A DNA stretch of 64,000 bases, taken from assembly GCA_025175895.1 (NCBI GenBank), contig CM045993.1, positions 59,028,621 to 59,092,620 of the forward strand, in the 5' to 3' direction. This document shows positions 1 to 8,871 of the stretch, piece after piece. A program made the position numbers and the translations under genes. The DNA comes from Wurfbainia villosa (Eukaryota > Streptophyta > Magnoliopsida > Zingiberales > Zingiberaceae). The first letter of the stretch is position 1, and each line of letters starts with the position of its first letter. The notes under the pieces were generated by a model, which had not been told where the DNA came from, made no database searches, and saw only the letters and a program-made list of their open reading frames with translations.

Positions 1-30
1 ATGCCATTAGGCATACGAGAATTCCCTACA
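1..30 (+). mobile_element. Possible right end of an LTR element lying mostly left of the window
   Basis: Bases 31 onward match the A-family LTR copy near 9247, but bases 1-30 do not. They end in CCCTACA, the terminal sequence of A-type LTRs when read in sense. The simplest reading is an insertion into the 3' LTR of element A ending at base 30, with aatac (31-35) as its duplicated target. Only the last 30 bases are visible, so this is weak. Confidence 0.3.
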
Positions 31-518
31 AATACCGCAAGTCAAAGGAACATCGCACTTAAGCTACAGTAAGAACTTCATTGACATATCTATATATGCA
101 GAGAACCATATGAAGTCTTACGGTTGGTCACTCCAATGAACTAGTTATCATAACTATCATCCACGATTAACTCCGGACATCACAATGTCTCCAGCCAGTG
201 AGAATCAGCTGCTTGGTTACACCAAGGAGTATACCTCGTGCTAGTCTCGATAGAATTGATGGTGTCCAAATCCATAAATTCATCGACTAGGGATAATTTC
301 GATACATCACAATTACACATGTAGAGATACTCACTAGTTGTGATCCAATCACAAATTCTCTCATGCTGTGAATCGTATCGTGGACATTCAGTAAATGAGT
401 TTAAGATCCAATCAAATACATGAAAACATGTATACTCAAATAGTGAATCTTCATTTATCATATAAATGGTTCATACATAAGGTGATTGCCTTAGAACATC
501 TCTCATATATTACTAACA
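31..518 (-). repeat. 3' LTR of element A (partial)
   Basis: The stretch is nearly identical to 9247-9734 and ends on the plus strand in CTAACA, the complement of the TGTTAG start of the LTR. It is preceded in sense by the polypurine tract and pol stop codon of the element. It holds only the U3 end; the rest is outside the window or displaced by the sequence at 1-30. Confidence 0.85.
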
Positions 519-532
519 GACTCCCACTTGGT
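519..532 (-). promoter_or_regulatory. Polypurine tract of element A
   Basis: The minus strand reads AAGTGGGAGTC directly against the TGTTAG start of the 3' LTR and directly after the pol stop (533-535). This is the usual copia plus-strand primer layout. Confidence 0.8.
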
Positions 533-1526
533 CTAATGCAAATCGCTACGGTATCCAATACCATAAGCTCTAACATTACCCTCAAACTTACTTTGAGGTA
601 ATGCCTTAGTTAAAGGATCCGCTAAGTTCCTTTCAGTGGGGATTTTCTCGTATCACCATGTCCCCTTCTCCATATATTAGGAACACATCCTTAGTTCTTC
701 TTAAGTACTTAAGGATCATCTTGACAGCCACCCAATGATCCATTCCTGGATCAGACTGGTATCTGCTCGTGACACTCAGAGCATACGATACATCGGGCCT
801 CGTACATAACATAACATACATGATAGATCCTATTGCGGATGCATAGGGAATCTAACTCATGCAAATCCTCTCGTCTTTTGTGTGCAGACACATAGACTTC
901 GAAAGGTGTACCCCATGCTTGATGGGTAGGAAACCTTTCTTGGATTCTGACATGCTAAACCTCTTTAGCACTCGGTCTATATTTGTAGACTGCGAAAGAC
1001 CAAGCAACCGTTTCGATCTATCTCTATAGATCTTAATCCTGAAGATGTAGGTTGCTTCTCCCAGGTCTTTCATGGAGAATGTCTTGGATAACCAAACCTT
1101 AACTAACTATAAGATTGAAACATCGTTTCCTATAAGTAATATGTCATCGACATACATTACTAGGAACACGACTACACTCCCACTGAACTTCTTGTACACA
1201 CAAGGTTTGTCTGGATTTTGTGAGAAATCAAACTTTTTGATTGTCTCATCAAAACGGATATTCCATCTCCTGGATGCTTGCTTCAATCCATATATGGACC
1301 GTCGCAATTTGCTTACCTTGGTTTTATCAACCGATGTGAAACCCTCAGGCTGTATCATATACACGTCCTCGAGCAGGTTTCCATTAAGGAAAACTGTTTT
1401 CACATCCATCTGCCATATCTCAATCATAATGAGCCGCTATGGCCAGGAGCATACGAATGGATTTAAGCATAGCTACAGGCGAATAGGTTTCGTCATAATC
1501 AACACCTTGTTTTTAACAATATCCTT
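533..1526 (-). pseudogene. pol: Copia pol remnant: reverse transcriptase plus RNase H tail
   Basis: Reading right to left, the remnant starts inside the reverse transcriptase at a GVDYDETYSPVA motif, then QMDVKTVFLNG, the IYGLKQA motif and the active site YVDD (1142-1153). The connection region follows, with LGLSQS and a KKGFLP segment (852-1073) and a TRPDVSYA segment (633-821). Most of RNase H is missing: the frame jumps from a YGEGD motif straight to the terminal LADPLTKAL motif, and the stop is at 533-535. Frame changes separate the blocks and two stops lie just upstream of GVDYDETY. Gag, protease and integrase are absent. The order matches copia (RT then RNH at the 3' end). It cannot encode a working enzyme. 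Confidence 0.88.
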
Positions 1527-2699
1527 ACGTATCACGTGTAGCGGGAAAGGCATCAACCGGAACGATCCTCACTAGAATCGTTTCTATCCGTTACCACGCC
1601 GAGTATCTTCGGGATGACTTCACCAAGTCACGAGCCTCGTCTTCATACGGGTTACTAGCCTCGTGTTGAAGACGATGTGATCGAGAGAAGATCACGATCC
1701 GAATCCAAATTCGGATCCAAAACCGAGCCCTCAAAACTCGTTTCTCCGGAGAGGTATTCGTCAACCGTTTGATGAATCCTTCGTCTTCCACCTATGAGGA
1801 TTACCGGAGATCGAATCCCCGGCAAGGCTACCACTGTCAGAGCTCCAAACGTCGTCCAAACGATGCTCTGACGAGAGGGAAACAAGCTGTCCAGAAAACT
1901 GGACAGCTTTGGTGGAGTAGGGGTCGGCCAAAATGGAAAGGTGGAAGCTCACCTTATTACCGAACCCAAGGGAGATCACCGGAGCACCTCCGGCAGCAGC
2001 TCGATGCCGGCAAGTGGAGAAGACGGCAGCAGCTGGTCGCCGGTTGGAGGAGGTGGGCGGCGGCACTAGGGTTGGCGTCGACTTCTTCAAAGGGGAGGAG
2101 GTGGGCGGCAACTCTAGGTTAAGGGAATTGGATTAGGGCTTAACAAACCCTTAAGCCCTCTTTTATAGAGAACTAATTCTCTTAATGGTTATTGGATCAT
2201 AACCATAAGGCCCGTTAACCCGCTCCATTAAAATAAGTTAAAATAAACCAAACCATGATGGTTTATTTTAAATTAAAGCGAACCGAACCAACTTTGGTTC
2301 ATTCATTTAAAATAAACCAAATGCTTTGGTTTATTCTCCTCCATTGGATTAGAACCAAACCATTTTGGTTCATCCATTATGTCTTCACAAAGACACGGCC
2401 CATCCACGCTTCCATTGCGACTGAAATGATTTCATGCTCGCTCCACGTTTGGTCCAACCAAACCTAGTTTCTCTCAGTCTGAGAATCCCATTCTCAAGCT
2501 CGTTTTAAATCCTTCGGATTACGTTCGTTGTGCGTATGACCAAATAGGTTCTCGGTTTATGTTGGCCATCTATAATTAACCATTAATTATAGAACGATCA
2601 TGAGTGGCACCTAGTAGTACATCATGATCCCCAATTAACCGAAAAGATCAACGGTTGATCCAGAACTATTTCTGAAACCCTTCAGTAGCTCGAATGAAT
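1527..2699 (-). repeat. 5' LTR of element A, promoter and transcribed side
   Basis: This is the second half (in sense) of the A LTR, which was split by B1. Bases 1527-1800 match 63729-64000, where another A-family LTR continues to a CCCTACA end; here about 180 bases of that end are deleted. A TATA-like box (CTCTATAAAAGAG, minus strand) lies at 2158-2170. The GC-rich 1770-2130 region downstream of it gives open frames on both strands, which I read as chance frames in the leader. Its last five bases, tgaat, are the target copied by B1. Confidence 0.8.
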
Positions 2700-2880
2700 T
2701 GTTGGGTACACTTGTTAGGACCCTTGGAATGGCTAGAGGGGGGGTGAATAGCGTTTCGCCCGATCGTGGATCGAATTCAATCTCGTTCGTGTCTACAATT
2801 TCGTTAGCGCAGCGGAATATATATAATAATAAAAGCAATAACGAAATGGGCACAACACAAATCACAACAAGAGCATATAA

Positions 2881-2914
2881 CGTGGTTCGGAACCGAACCG
2901 GTTCCTACTCCACG
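2881..2914 (-). other. Loop E-like stem-loop, B1 3' LTR
   Basis: In sense, outer stem CGTGG/CCACG encloses AGTA opposite GAA, then inner stem GGAACC/GGTTCC. Every position of both stems pairs. Confidence 0.7.
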
Positions 2915-3574
2915 GATTGGGTTCGTACGAACCATAGCGATGCCACAAACACCACTAACCAATAAAACTCCTTCTTGACACAAGTCAAGGGTGGAGAAAC
3001 CCCTTACAAGTAATCTTACAACAATAAGATACAAATACAAGCAATTACAATAATGAATACGAAATACAAGTAAAGAAAAGACTTTACAACACTTGTTTTG
3101 ATTGCTTGAATGCTTGGTTGCTTGCTTGCACTTGGAGACCTGATTTGCACCAACAAATCGCCCCAATAGCCCTCAAGAACCGATAGTTTTTCCTCCATCA
3201 CGAGCTCCATATATAGCTTCAACCTGTGTTGGAAAAAATCGATCAGTCGACTGATCGGGACCATCAGTCGACTGATGCCACTGTTGTCGTGAGACAACGG
3301 CTAGATCCACGCTGGATAAGTCCAATGGAACCTTCATCAGTCGACTGATTGTGACCATCAGTCGACTGACACACCTCAAACATGAGGTTTTAACCCAAGT
3401 ATGGTTCCTCCATACTTGCTAGACCACCCTTAGCCTAGACCTAAGCCTTCTAGCCACCTCCATCAGCCTCACGCCTCTCGGATCCCTCCAAGTCATCCAT
3501 GACTTGTTCATCCATCGCGCTAGCCTTCAGGTGCTTCCATCGGCTATGTCATGCTAACGGTGTCTACACCACCA

Positions 3575-3785
3575 AGGCACATTGGACTTACGCTGCCAAG
3601 ACTCCGCTTGGACTTTACGCCGCCAACCATTGGACTTATGCTGCCAAGTCTCAAGCTTGGACTTTCCTTGCCAACCCATGTTGGACTTTACATTGCCAAG
3701 ACCAATGCTTGGACTTTTCCCAATGCCAAGTGTCCCACTTGGACTTTCCATGCCAAGTACTCAAGACTTGGACTTTACCAAATGA
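3575..3785 (-). repeat. Hairpin-array minisatellite in B1 3' LTR
   Basis: About eight units of 23-33 bases each contain a short inverted repeat followed by GGACTT. The stems vary but stay paired: CCAAG/CTTGG, CCAAC/GTTGG, CCAAGTG/CACTTGG and CCAAGT/ACTTGG. It lies in U3, distal to the TATA box. Confidence 0.85.
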
Positions 3786-3882
3786 CAATTACATTGTCAT
3801 ATGTTTTTGTCGAAACATCAAAACATCACTCGAGTCAAACTCGAGTCCTGGTTAATCGTGACCTGGGCCGATTGCACCAACA

Positions 3883-4330
3883 ATCTCCCCCTTTTTTGAT
3901 GTTTGACAAAAACCAAACAAAATATTGAGTTAGAACACTAACTCAAATCCCTTACCAATTATCCCAAATTGGTAAATACTCTCCAAATATTCTCCCCCAA
4001 ACATTCTCCCCCTTTTTGACTAACATCAAAAAGGTTTTCTCCCCAAGAGGGTCAATGTCTCATGTCCCAATGAGATCTTATAATCTCCCCCTTGGTCCAA
4101 AAATACTTAGGATGCCTACCATCTTCCTAGTGATAAGTCCAATATCACTCAAGAGAGACAATCCCATTTTCTCTCCCAATTTCCAAATTGGGTCTCTCAA
4201 AAGTCCCATCAATTTCCCAATTGATGTCATATTCTCCCAATAACTTCTCCTTTTCAAGGAGAAAAACACATCCATCATTCCAAGATGGATACCTCCCCCT
4301 AAAGGCTTGCTCCCCCTTGACCATTGCTTC
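3883..4330 (-). promoter_or_regulatory. Polypurine tract of B1 and a run of tract-like copies
   Basis: The tract next to the 3' LTR reads AAAAAAGGGGGAGAT in sense (3883-3897). Further GGGGGAG-type tracts occur around 4003, 4013, 4085, 4293 and 4311. The extra copies recur in B2, C and G. Confidence 0.7.
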
Positions 4331-5769
4331 AACAATGTCCTTGGGAAGTCCCTAAGCCAATAGGAACTCTAAACCATCAAAATTAAGGTTAGGAATTCAA
4401 CATTGAACTTTCCAACACCTTAAAATTGATACAAACCCTAAACAACTCTCCTAATCCATATCCAATGGATTTTCACCCTTTATAATGCTTCCCAAAGCAT
4501 ATCCTAGGGTTAGGAGTGATTAGGGACCATAACCGTAGCTGAAATCGGGTTAAACAATCTTGTTTTCCCCAAAATCAGGCTACCAGTCGAGTGATTCAGA
4601 AATCAGTCGACTGCCACTATGAGCAGTCGACTGATAACTGAAAAATCCAATTTTCAGTTATCAGAAATGAGATTTGGGAATTCATAAATAATTATACGTT
4701 TATCGAAAAATCATGAAAATTGATACGTATAATACCTATGACCAATACAATGGGTGAAAAATGTTTGAAAAATATTTTACCCATAAAATAGAGAAATTGA
4801 TACAACATCCAAAAGTGACTAAAAACTTTAAAGTTTAAGCTCACTTTGTATCAATCTCATCAATGGTGATTGCTATCAAAAGATAGACTTGACCAAGGTT
4901 TTTCAAAATGATTTTAAAATGTTTTCAAAACCTTATTTTGGATCATATTCCTTGGGCTCTATGCACATGACTTGTACATAAGCTTTCCCAATGATCCACA
5001 AATAGAATTAGATGAGTTTTAGTTCATCTAGATGTAAAAACTATGCACCTTGAACTTAACTCATATCCTAGCATCTCACATGTATCTAGGGTGTATAAAT
5101 ACACATACATGTCAATTGGATGTGAGATGTGGGTTTTGGTTCATTTAATCTAGGATTTCATGCATTTTTCTAAGACAACCCTACTTGATTCCCTTATAAA
5201 TGGGACTCCAAGTCATGCCATAGTCCTTAAATCAATTTTAATCAAAATATCTTAAATGCATGAGTGATTATGGCATTAGAGATGATATAGATAAACACAT
5301 GCTCATAATCATGATGTCATGGCATAATATGAAATCAAAAAACACATGACATTTAATCCTTAATTCTAAACATGTACATGACATATAGAATGATTAAAAA
5401 TAAGCATGATGTCATGGCATGTTATATGGCAAACAAAGCATGACATATAAAATATATAGGTATGATAATACCTAAATTTTAATATTAATTGTCATTTCAT
5501 ATAATTAATTATATTTTGCCATATTATCTCTAATCTTCCTAGTGTGCCAAAAACCTAAAATGGAAAACTAATCTCTAAAACTCAATTGTGCCAATTTAAT
5601 CATTTTATCAAACTTCTCAAATAATATTGGCACATCCTAAAATCTTTTAGGATTAAAGCTCAAATGTATTTTCAAAGTAACCATAACCTTGAAAATATCC
5701 TAAAGTGTCACCTTTACCATGGTTGAGTTAACTACTCATCCAATCAAGGTTGGCACACCCTAAACCCAC
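4331..5769 (-). other. AT-rich non-coding 3' region of B1
   Basis: I find no credible reading frame on either strand. The region is nonetheless shared with B2 (12105-13886), G (59222-61000) and partly D (55553-56095). It contains three CAGTCGACTG-type palindromes at 4575-4635, a shared block around 4960-4995 (CATGACTTGTACATAAGC) and many CATGACAT/ATGTCATG repeats (about 5215-5460). Its function is unknown. Confidence 0.7.
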
Positions 5770-7437
5770 CTAGCGTGAATCAATCACGCTCTTAGGAACC
5801 CAAAACCGATTTGAGCTCCTAGGGTTAATTAGGTATTCCTTAGGGATAACCTCCCTAGATACCTTCCTAATGACCCTCCTAGGCTTATTAGCCTTGGTCA
5901 TTTTGGTCTTACCTAGGTTGACTCTAGGGGTAACTCCCCTTGCAACCTTCTTAGTGGCCACCCTAGGTTTCCTAGAAACCCTAGCCACTAGGCACAACCT
6001 TTGGTCAACCTTAGGGATGACTTCCCTATTGACCTTGGTCTTCCTAGACCTAGTTTGTGTCCCATAATCAAATGGAACACTATGGTAAGCCACCTTAGGC
6101 TTAGGTTTGTGACCCAAACCTTGTTTGCCCTTGGTTGACTTTTGACTCTTAGGTCCTAGGTGTTGACTTTGACTTTTGGACCTAGAAGTTTGACTAATTG
6201 ACCCTTGCATTTGATTTTGCATAATGTTGAGGATCTTTTCAAGTTTTTCAAGCCTTGACCTCAAGGCTTGATTTTCCTTTTCTAATATCTCAATTTTTGA
6301 TTTTTCATTTTCTCTTGAGATATTTCTATTTCTAGGCATATGTCTAGATTTCTTAGCATTAAAGCCTAGATGTTCTCCTATTTTCTTAATGCTTTCCTTA
6401 GGTAATATATTTTTAGGGACATTAGTCCCAAATTTCTTCTTATTTCCTAAGTGAACACTCTTAGCTCCTAGGCAAATATATCTATTATTTCTAGCATGCT
6501 TTTCATGCACAATAGCAAGACTATTAAAATTATTCCTAGCATGCTTCTTATCCCTAGAAATTGAAGGTGCATTAATAAATTTTACCTTAGGGTTTGCCTT
6601 GGAGGCTCCCCCTACTTGTGTTGCTCCTTCTTGCTCTTTCTTCTTTTCCCTTGGACATTGACTCCGATAATATCCCTTTGAGTTGCACTTGAAGCATATA
6701 ATATGCTCCTTGCTCTTTTGACTTGAGGGACCGGCATCCTTGGCCTTTGGTGCCGGTGGAGCTTTCCTAACCTTCTTTGGGCACTTGCTCTTATAGTGCC
6801 CAAATTCCCTACACTCAAAACACATAATATGATTTTTATTGGAAGATAAAGTGTTTGAGTTACCTAGTAGGGTGGTGGTAGGTGTCGGAGTTGAAGCTTC
6901 TCCATCTTGACCGGATGTGGAAGCTTCTTCTTGTCGCTCCGGAGTGGAGATCCTTTCCTCCCCCTGAATCCTTGAGGTGGATGCTTCTTCCACTTCCTCC
7001 ACCTCTTCCGACCCGGAAGTTGACTCCTCACTTTCTTGTGAGGATGATGATGATTCTTCTTCGGTCTCCTCCTCTCCCAAGTCTTCTTGGACCGATTCGG
7101 GATTATCGTGGAACTTGATCAACTTGTTCCACAACTCCTTGGCATCCCTATAGCTTCCTAATTTGGACAAAATATCGTTAGGTATCAAATCAATCAACAT
7201 TTTTGTTACCTTAACGGTTGTCTTGAATTTTTCCCGTTGCTCCTCGGTCCATCTCTTCATCTTGAGGATTTTGCTGTTTTCTCCTTTCGGAGCATCAAAA
7301 CCTATAGTCATGGCAAACCAATTTTCTATATTTGTCATTAGAAAATATTCCATCCTACCTTTCCAATACGCAAAATGTTCACGATTGAAGGAAGGTGGGA
7401 TGTTGACGTCGTCACCCAATCTTTCCTCAAATTCCAT
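5770..7437 (-). CDS. gag: Gag polyprotein of B1 (SIRE-type copia)
   Basis: Open frame of 555 residues encoding the structural protein that would package element RNA into cytoplasmic particles. I chose the MEFEERLGDD start (7435-7437) because an upstream extension would run through the primer site and LTR. The N-terminal capsid-like part has the FAYWKGRMEYFL motif. A long acidic serine/glutamate segment follows (about residues 125-190). Two zinc knuckles come next: CFECREFGHYKSKC is intact, while CFKCNSKGYYRSQC has tyrosine in place of the histidine ligand. A coiled coil follows (about residues 370-400), then a very basic tail ending near NRFWVPKS. It is uninterrupted, unlike gag in B2, C, D and G. 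No pol follows. The family call is good; whether it still works is unknown. Confidence 0.85.
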   Translation of the reverse strand: MEFEERLGDDVNIPPSFNREHFAYWKGRMEYFLMTNIENWFAMTIGFDAPKGENSKILKMKRWTEEQREKFKTTVKVTKMLIDLIPNDILSKLGSYRDAKELWNKLIKFHDNPESVQEDLGEEETEEESSSSSQESEESTSGSEEVEEVEEASTSRIQGEERISTPERQEEASTSGQDGEASTPTPTTTLLGNSNTLSSNKNHIMCFECREFGHYKSKCPKKVRKAPPAPKAKDAGPSSQKSKEHIICFKCNSKGYYRSQCPREKKKEQEGATQVGGASKANPKVKFINAPSISRDKKHARNNFNSLAIVHEKHARNNRYICLGAKSVHLGNKKKFGTNVPKNILPKESIKKIGEHLGFNAKKSRHMPRNRNISRENEKSKIEILEKENQALRSRLEKLEKILNIMQNQMQGSISQTSRSKSQSQHLGPKSQKSTKGKQGLGHKPKPKVAYHSVPFDYGTQTRSRKTKVNREVIPKVDQRLCLVARVSRKPRVATKKVARGVTPRVNLGKTKMTKANKPRRVIRKVSREVIPKEYLINPRSSNRFWVPKSVIDSR

Positions 7438-7491
7438 ATTCTTCCCTCTAGCTTTTTGACTCCGGGTTGTTAATCCATAGAAGAGCCCCGG

Positions 7492-7503
7492 GCTCTGATA
7501 CCA
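7492..7503 (-). promoter_or_regulatory. Primer-binding site of B1
   Basis: The minus strand reads TGGTATCAGAGC two bases inside the 5' LTR. This is complementary to the 3' end of plant initiator tRNA-Met, as is usual for copia elements. Confidence 0.9.
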
Positions 7504-7690
7504 CTTGTTGGGTACACTTGTTAGGACCCTTGGAATGGCTAGAGGGGGGGGGGGTGAATAGCGTTTCGCCCGATCGTGGATGGAATTCAATCTCGTTCGT
7601 GTCTACAATTTCGTTAGCGCAGCGGAATATATATAATAATAAAAGCAATAACAAAATGGACACAACACAAATCACAACAAGAGCATATAA

Positions 7691-7724
7691 CGTGGTTCGG
7701 AACCGAACCGGTTCCTACTCCACG
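7691..7724 (-). other. Loop E-like stem-loop, B1 5' LTR
   Basis: It is identical to the copy at 2881-2914, although the two LTRs differ strongly in the palindrome region. Confidence 0.7.
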
Positions 7725-8564
7725 GATTGGGTTCGTACGAACCCTAGCGATGTCACAAACACCACTAACCAATAAAACTCCTTCTTGACACAAGTCAAGG
7801 GTGGAGAAACCCCTTACAAGTAATCTTACAACAATAAGATACAAATACAAGCAATTACAATAATGAATACGAAATACAAGTAAAGAAAAGACTTTACAAC
7901 ACTTGTTTTGATTGCTTGAATGCTTGGTTGCTTGCTTGCACTTGGAGACCTGATTTGCACCAACAAATCACCCCAATAGCCCTCAAGAACCGATAGTTTT
8001 TCCTCCATCATGATCTCCATATATAGCTTCAACTGCGGCCGGAAAATTGATCGATCGATCGGGACCATCACGATCGATGCCCTTGTTGTCGTGAGACAAC
8101 GGCCAGATCCACGCCGATAAGTCCAACGGAACCTTCATCATCGACCGACAGACCATCACGATCGATGGAGTCCTCACTCGACCGACCGAGTCTCGACTCC
8201 ATTCTCGTGGCTGATTTCGAACCGGCCGACCGATTACACGATCGGGCCGATCGCTGAGCATCACGATCCGCCCACTCGCAATCATCGCTAGGCCATAACC
8301 CACGCCAAACCCTAGTTGATTTCGGTCGGCCGATCGCCACATGGCACCAGTCGACTGGCACACCTCAAACATGAGGTTTTAACCCAAGTATGGTTCCCCC
8401 ATACTTGCTAGACCACTCTTAGCCTAGACCTAAGCCTTCTAGCCACCTCCATCAGCCTCACGCCTCTCGGATCCCTCCAAGTCATCCATGACTTGTTCAT
8501 CCATCGCACTAGCCTTCAGGTGCTTCCATCGGCTATGTCATGCTAACGGTGTCTACACCGCCAA

Positions 8565-8775
8565 GGCACATTGGACTTACGCCGCCAAGACTCCGCTTGG
8601 ACTTTATGCCGCCAACCATTGGACTTATGCTGCCAAGTCTCAAGCTTGGACTTTCCTTGCCAACCCATGTTGGACTTTACATTGCCAAGACCCATGCTTG
8701 GACTTTTCCCAATGCCAAGTGTCCCACTTGGACTTTCCATGCCAAGTACTCAAGACTTGGACTTTACCAAATGAC
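8565..8775 (-). repeat. Hairpin-array minisatellite in B1 5' LTR
   Basis: It has the same unit order as 3575-3785 with a few substitutions, one of which changes a loop base rather than a stem base. Confidence 0.85.
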
Positions 8776-8871
8776 AATTACATTGTCATATGTTTTTGTC
8801 GAAACATCAAAACATCACTCGAGTCAAACTCGAGTCCTGGTCAATCGTGACCTGGGCCGATTGCACCAACA

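Larger units (their letters stand above)
2700..3882 (-). repeat. 3' LTR of B1
   Basis: The LTR runs from TGTTGGG to ACCAACA on the plus strand. In sense order it has the hairpin array (about 3575-3785), CAGTCGACTG palindromes (3241-3375), a TATA-like box (near 3208-3218), conserved stem-loops (2881-2914 and about 2970-3005) and the terminal block containing CACCCCC and CTCTAG. It is about 180 bases shorter than the 5' LTR, all from the palindrome region. Confidence 0.92.
2700..8871 (-). mobile_element. Element B1: complete gag-only LTR retrotransposon
   Basis: The element has TG...CA ends and a perfect 5-bp target duplication, tgaat, at 2695-2699 and 8872-8876. Removing it restores one continuous A-family LTR. 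In sense it has a 5' LTR (7506-8871), an initiator-Met primer site, gag, about 1.9 kb without coding sequence, a polypurine tract and a 3' LTR (2700-3882). No protease, integrase, reverse transcriptase or RNase H is recognisable in either strand of the 3.6 kb interior. The gag type, primer site and LTR edges place it with the SIRE-type copia lineage. It is non-autonomous and resembles the class called TR-GAG. Confidence 0.93.
7506..8871 (-). repeat. 5' LTR of B1
   Basis: It pairs with 2700-3882 at very high identity except at 8035-8350. There the CAGTCGACTG array is replaced by a longer stretch rich in CGATCG, CGACCG and GGCCGA; one exact palindrome survives at 8348-8357. The hairpin array is at about 8565-8775 and a long G run lies at the 7540s. 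Confidence 0.92.

Noticed and set aside
180..461. A 93-residue frame present twice (180-461 and 9396-9677)
   Set aside because: Both copies are the U3 part of the same LTR. Conservation follows from LTR duplication, not from coding function.
1761..2136. Overlapping open frames on both strands in a GC-rich stretch
   Set aside because: They lie in the leader region of the A LTR just after its TATA-like box, have low-complexity composition, no family similarity and no matching copy kept open elsewhere.
3240..3375. CAGTCGACTG (contains a SalI site) as cloning or adaptor contamination
   Set aside because: The sites are many, imperfect, embedded in family-specific LTR sequence and always near the promoter, unlike a vector junction.
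3551..3928. Plus-strand frames over the hairpin array (also 8540-9046, 24819-25257)
   Set aside because: They arise from the periodic array, are antisense to the element, and open in several frames at once.
7438..7590. Upstream extension of the B1 gag frame
   Set aside because: It reads through the primer-binding site and into the LTR. The ATG at 7435-7437 matches the start used in related gags.
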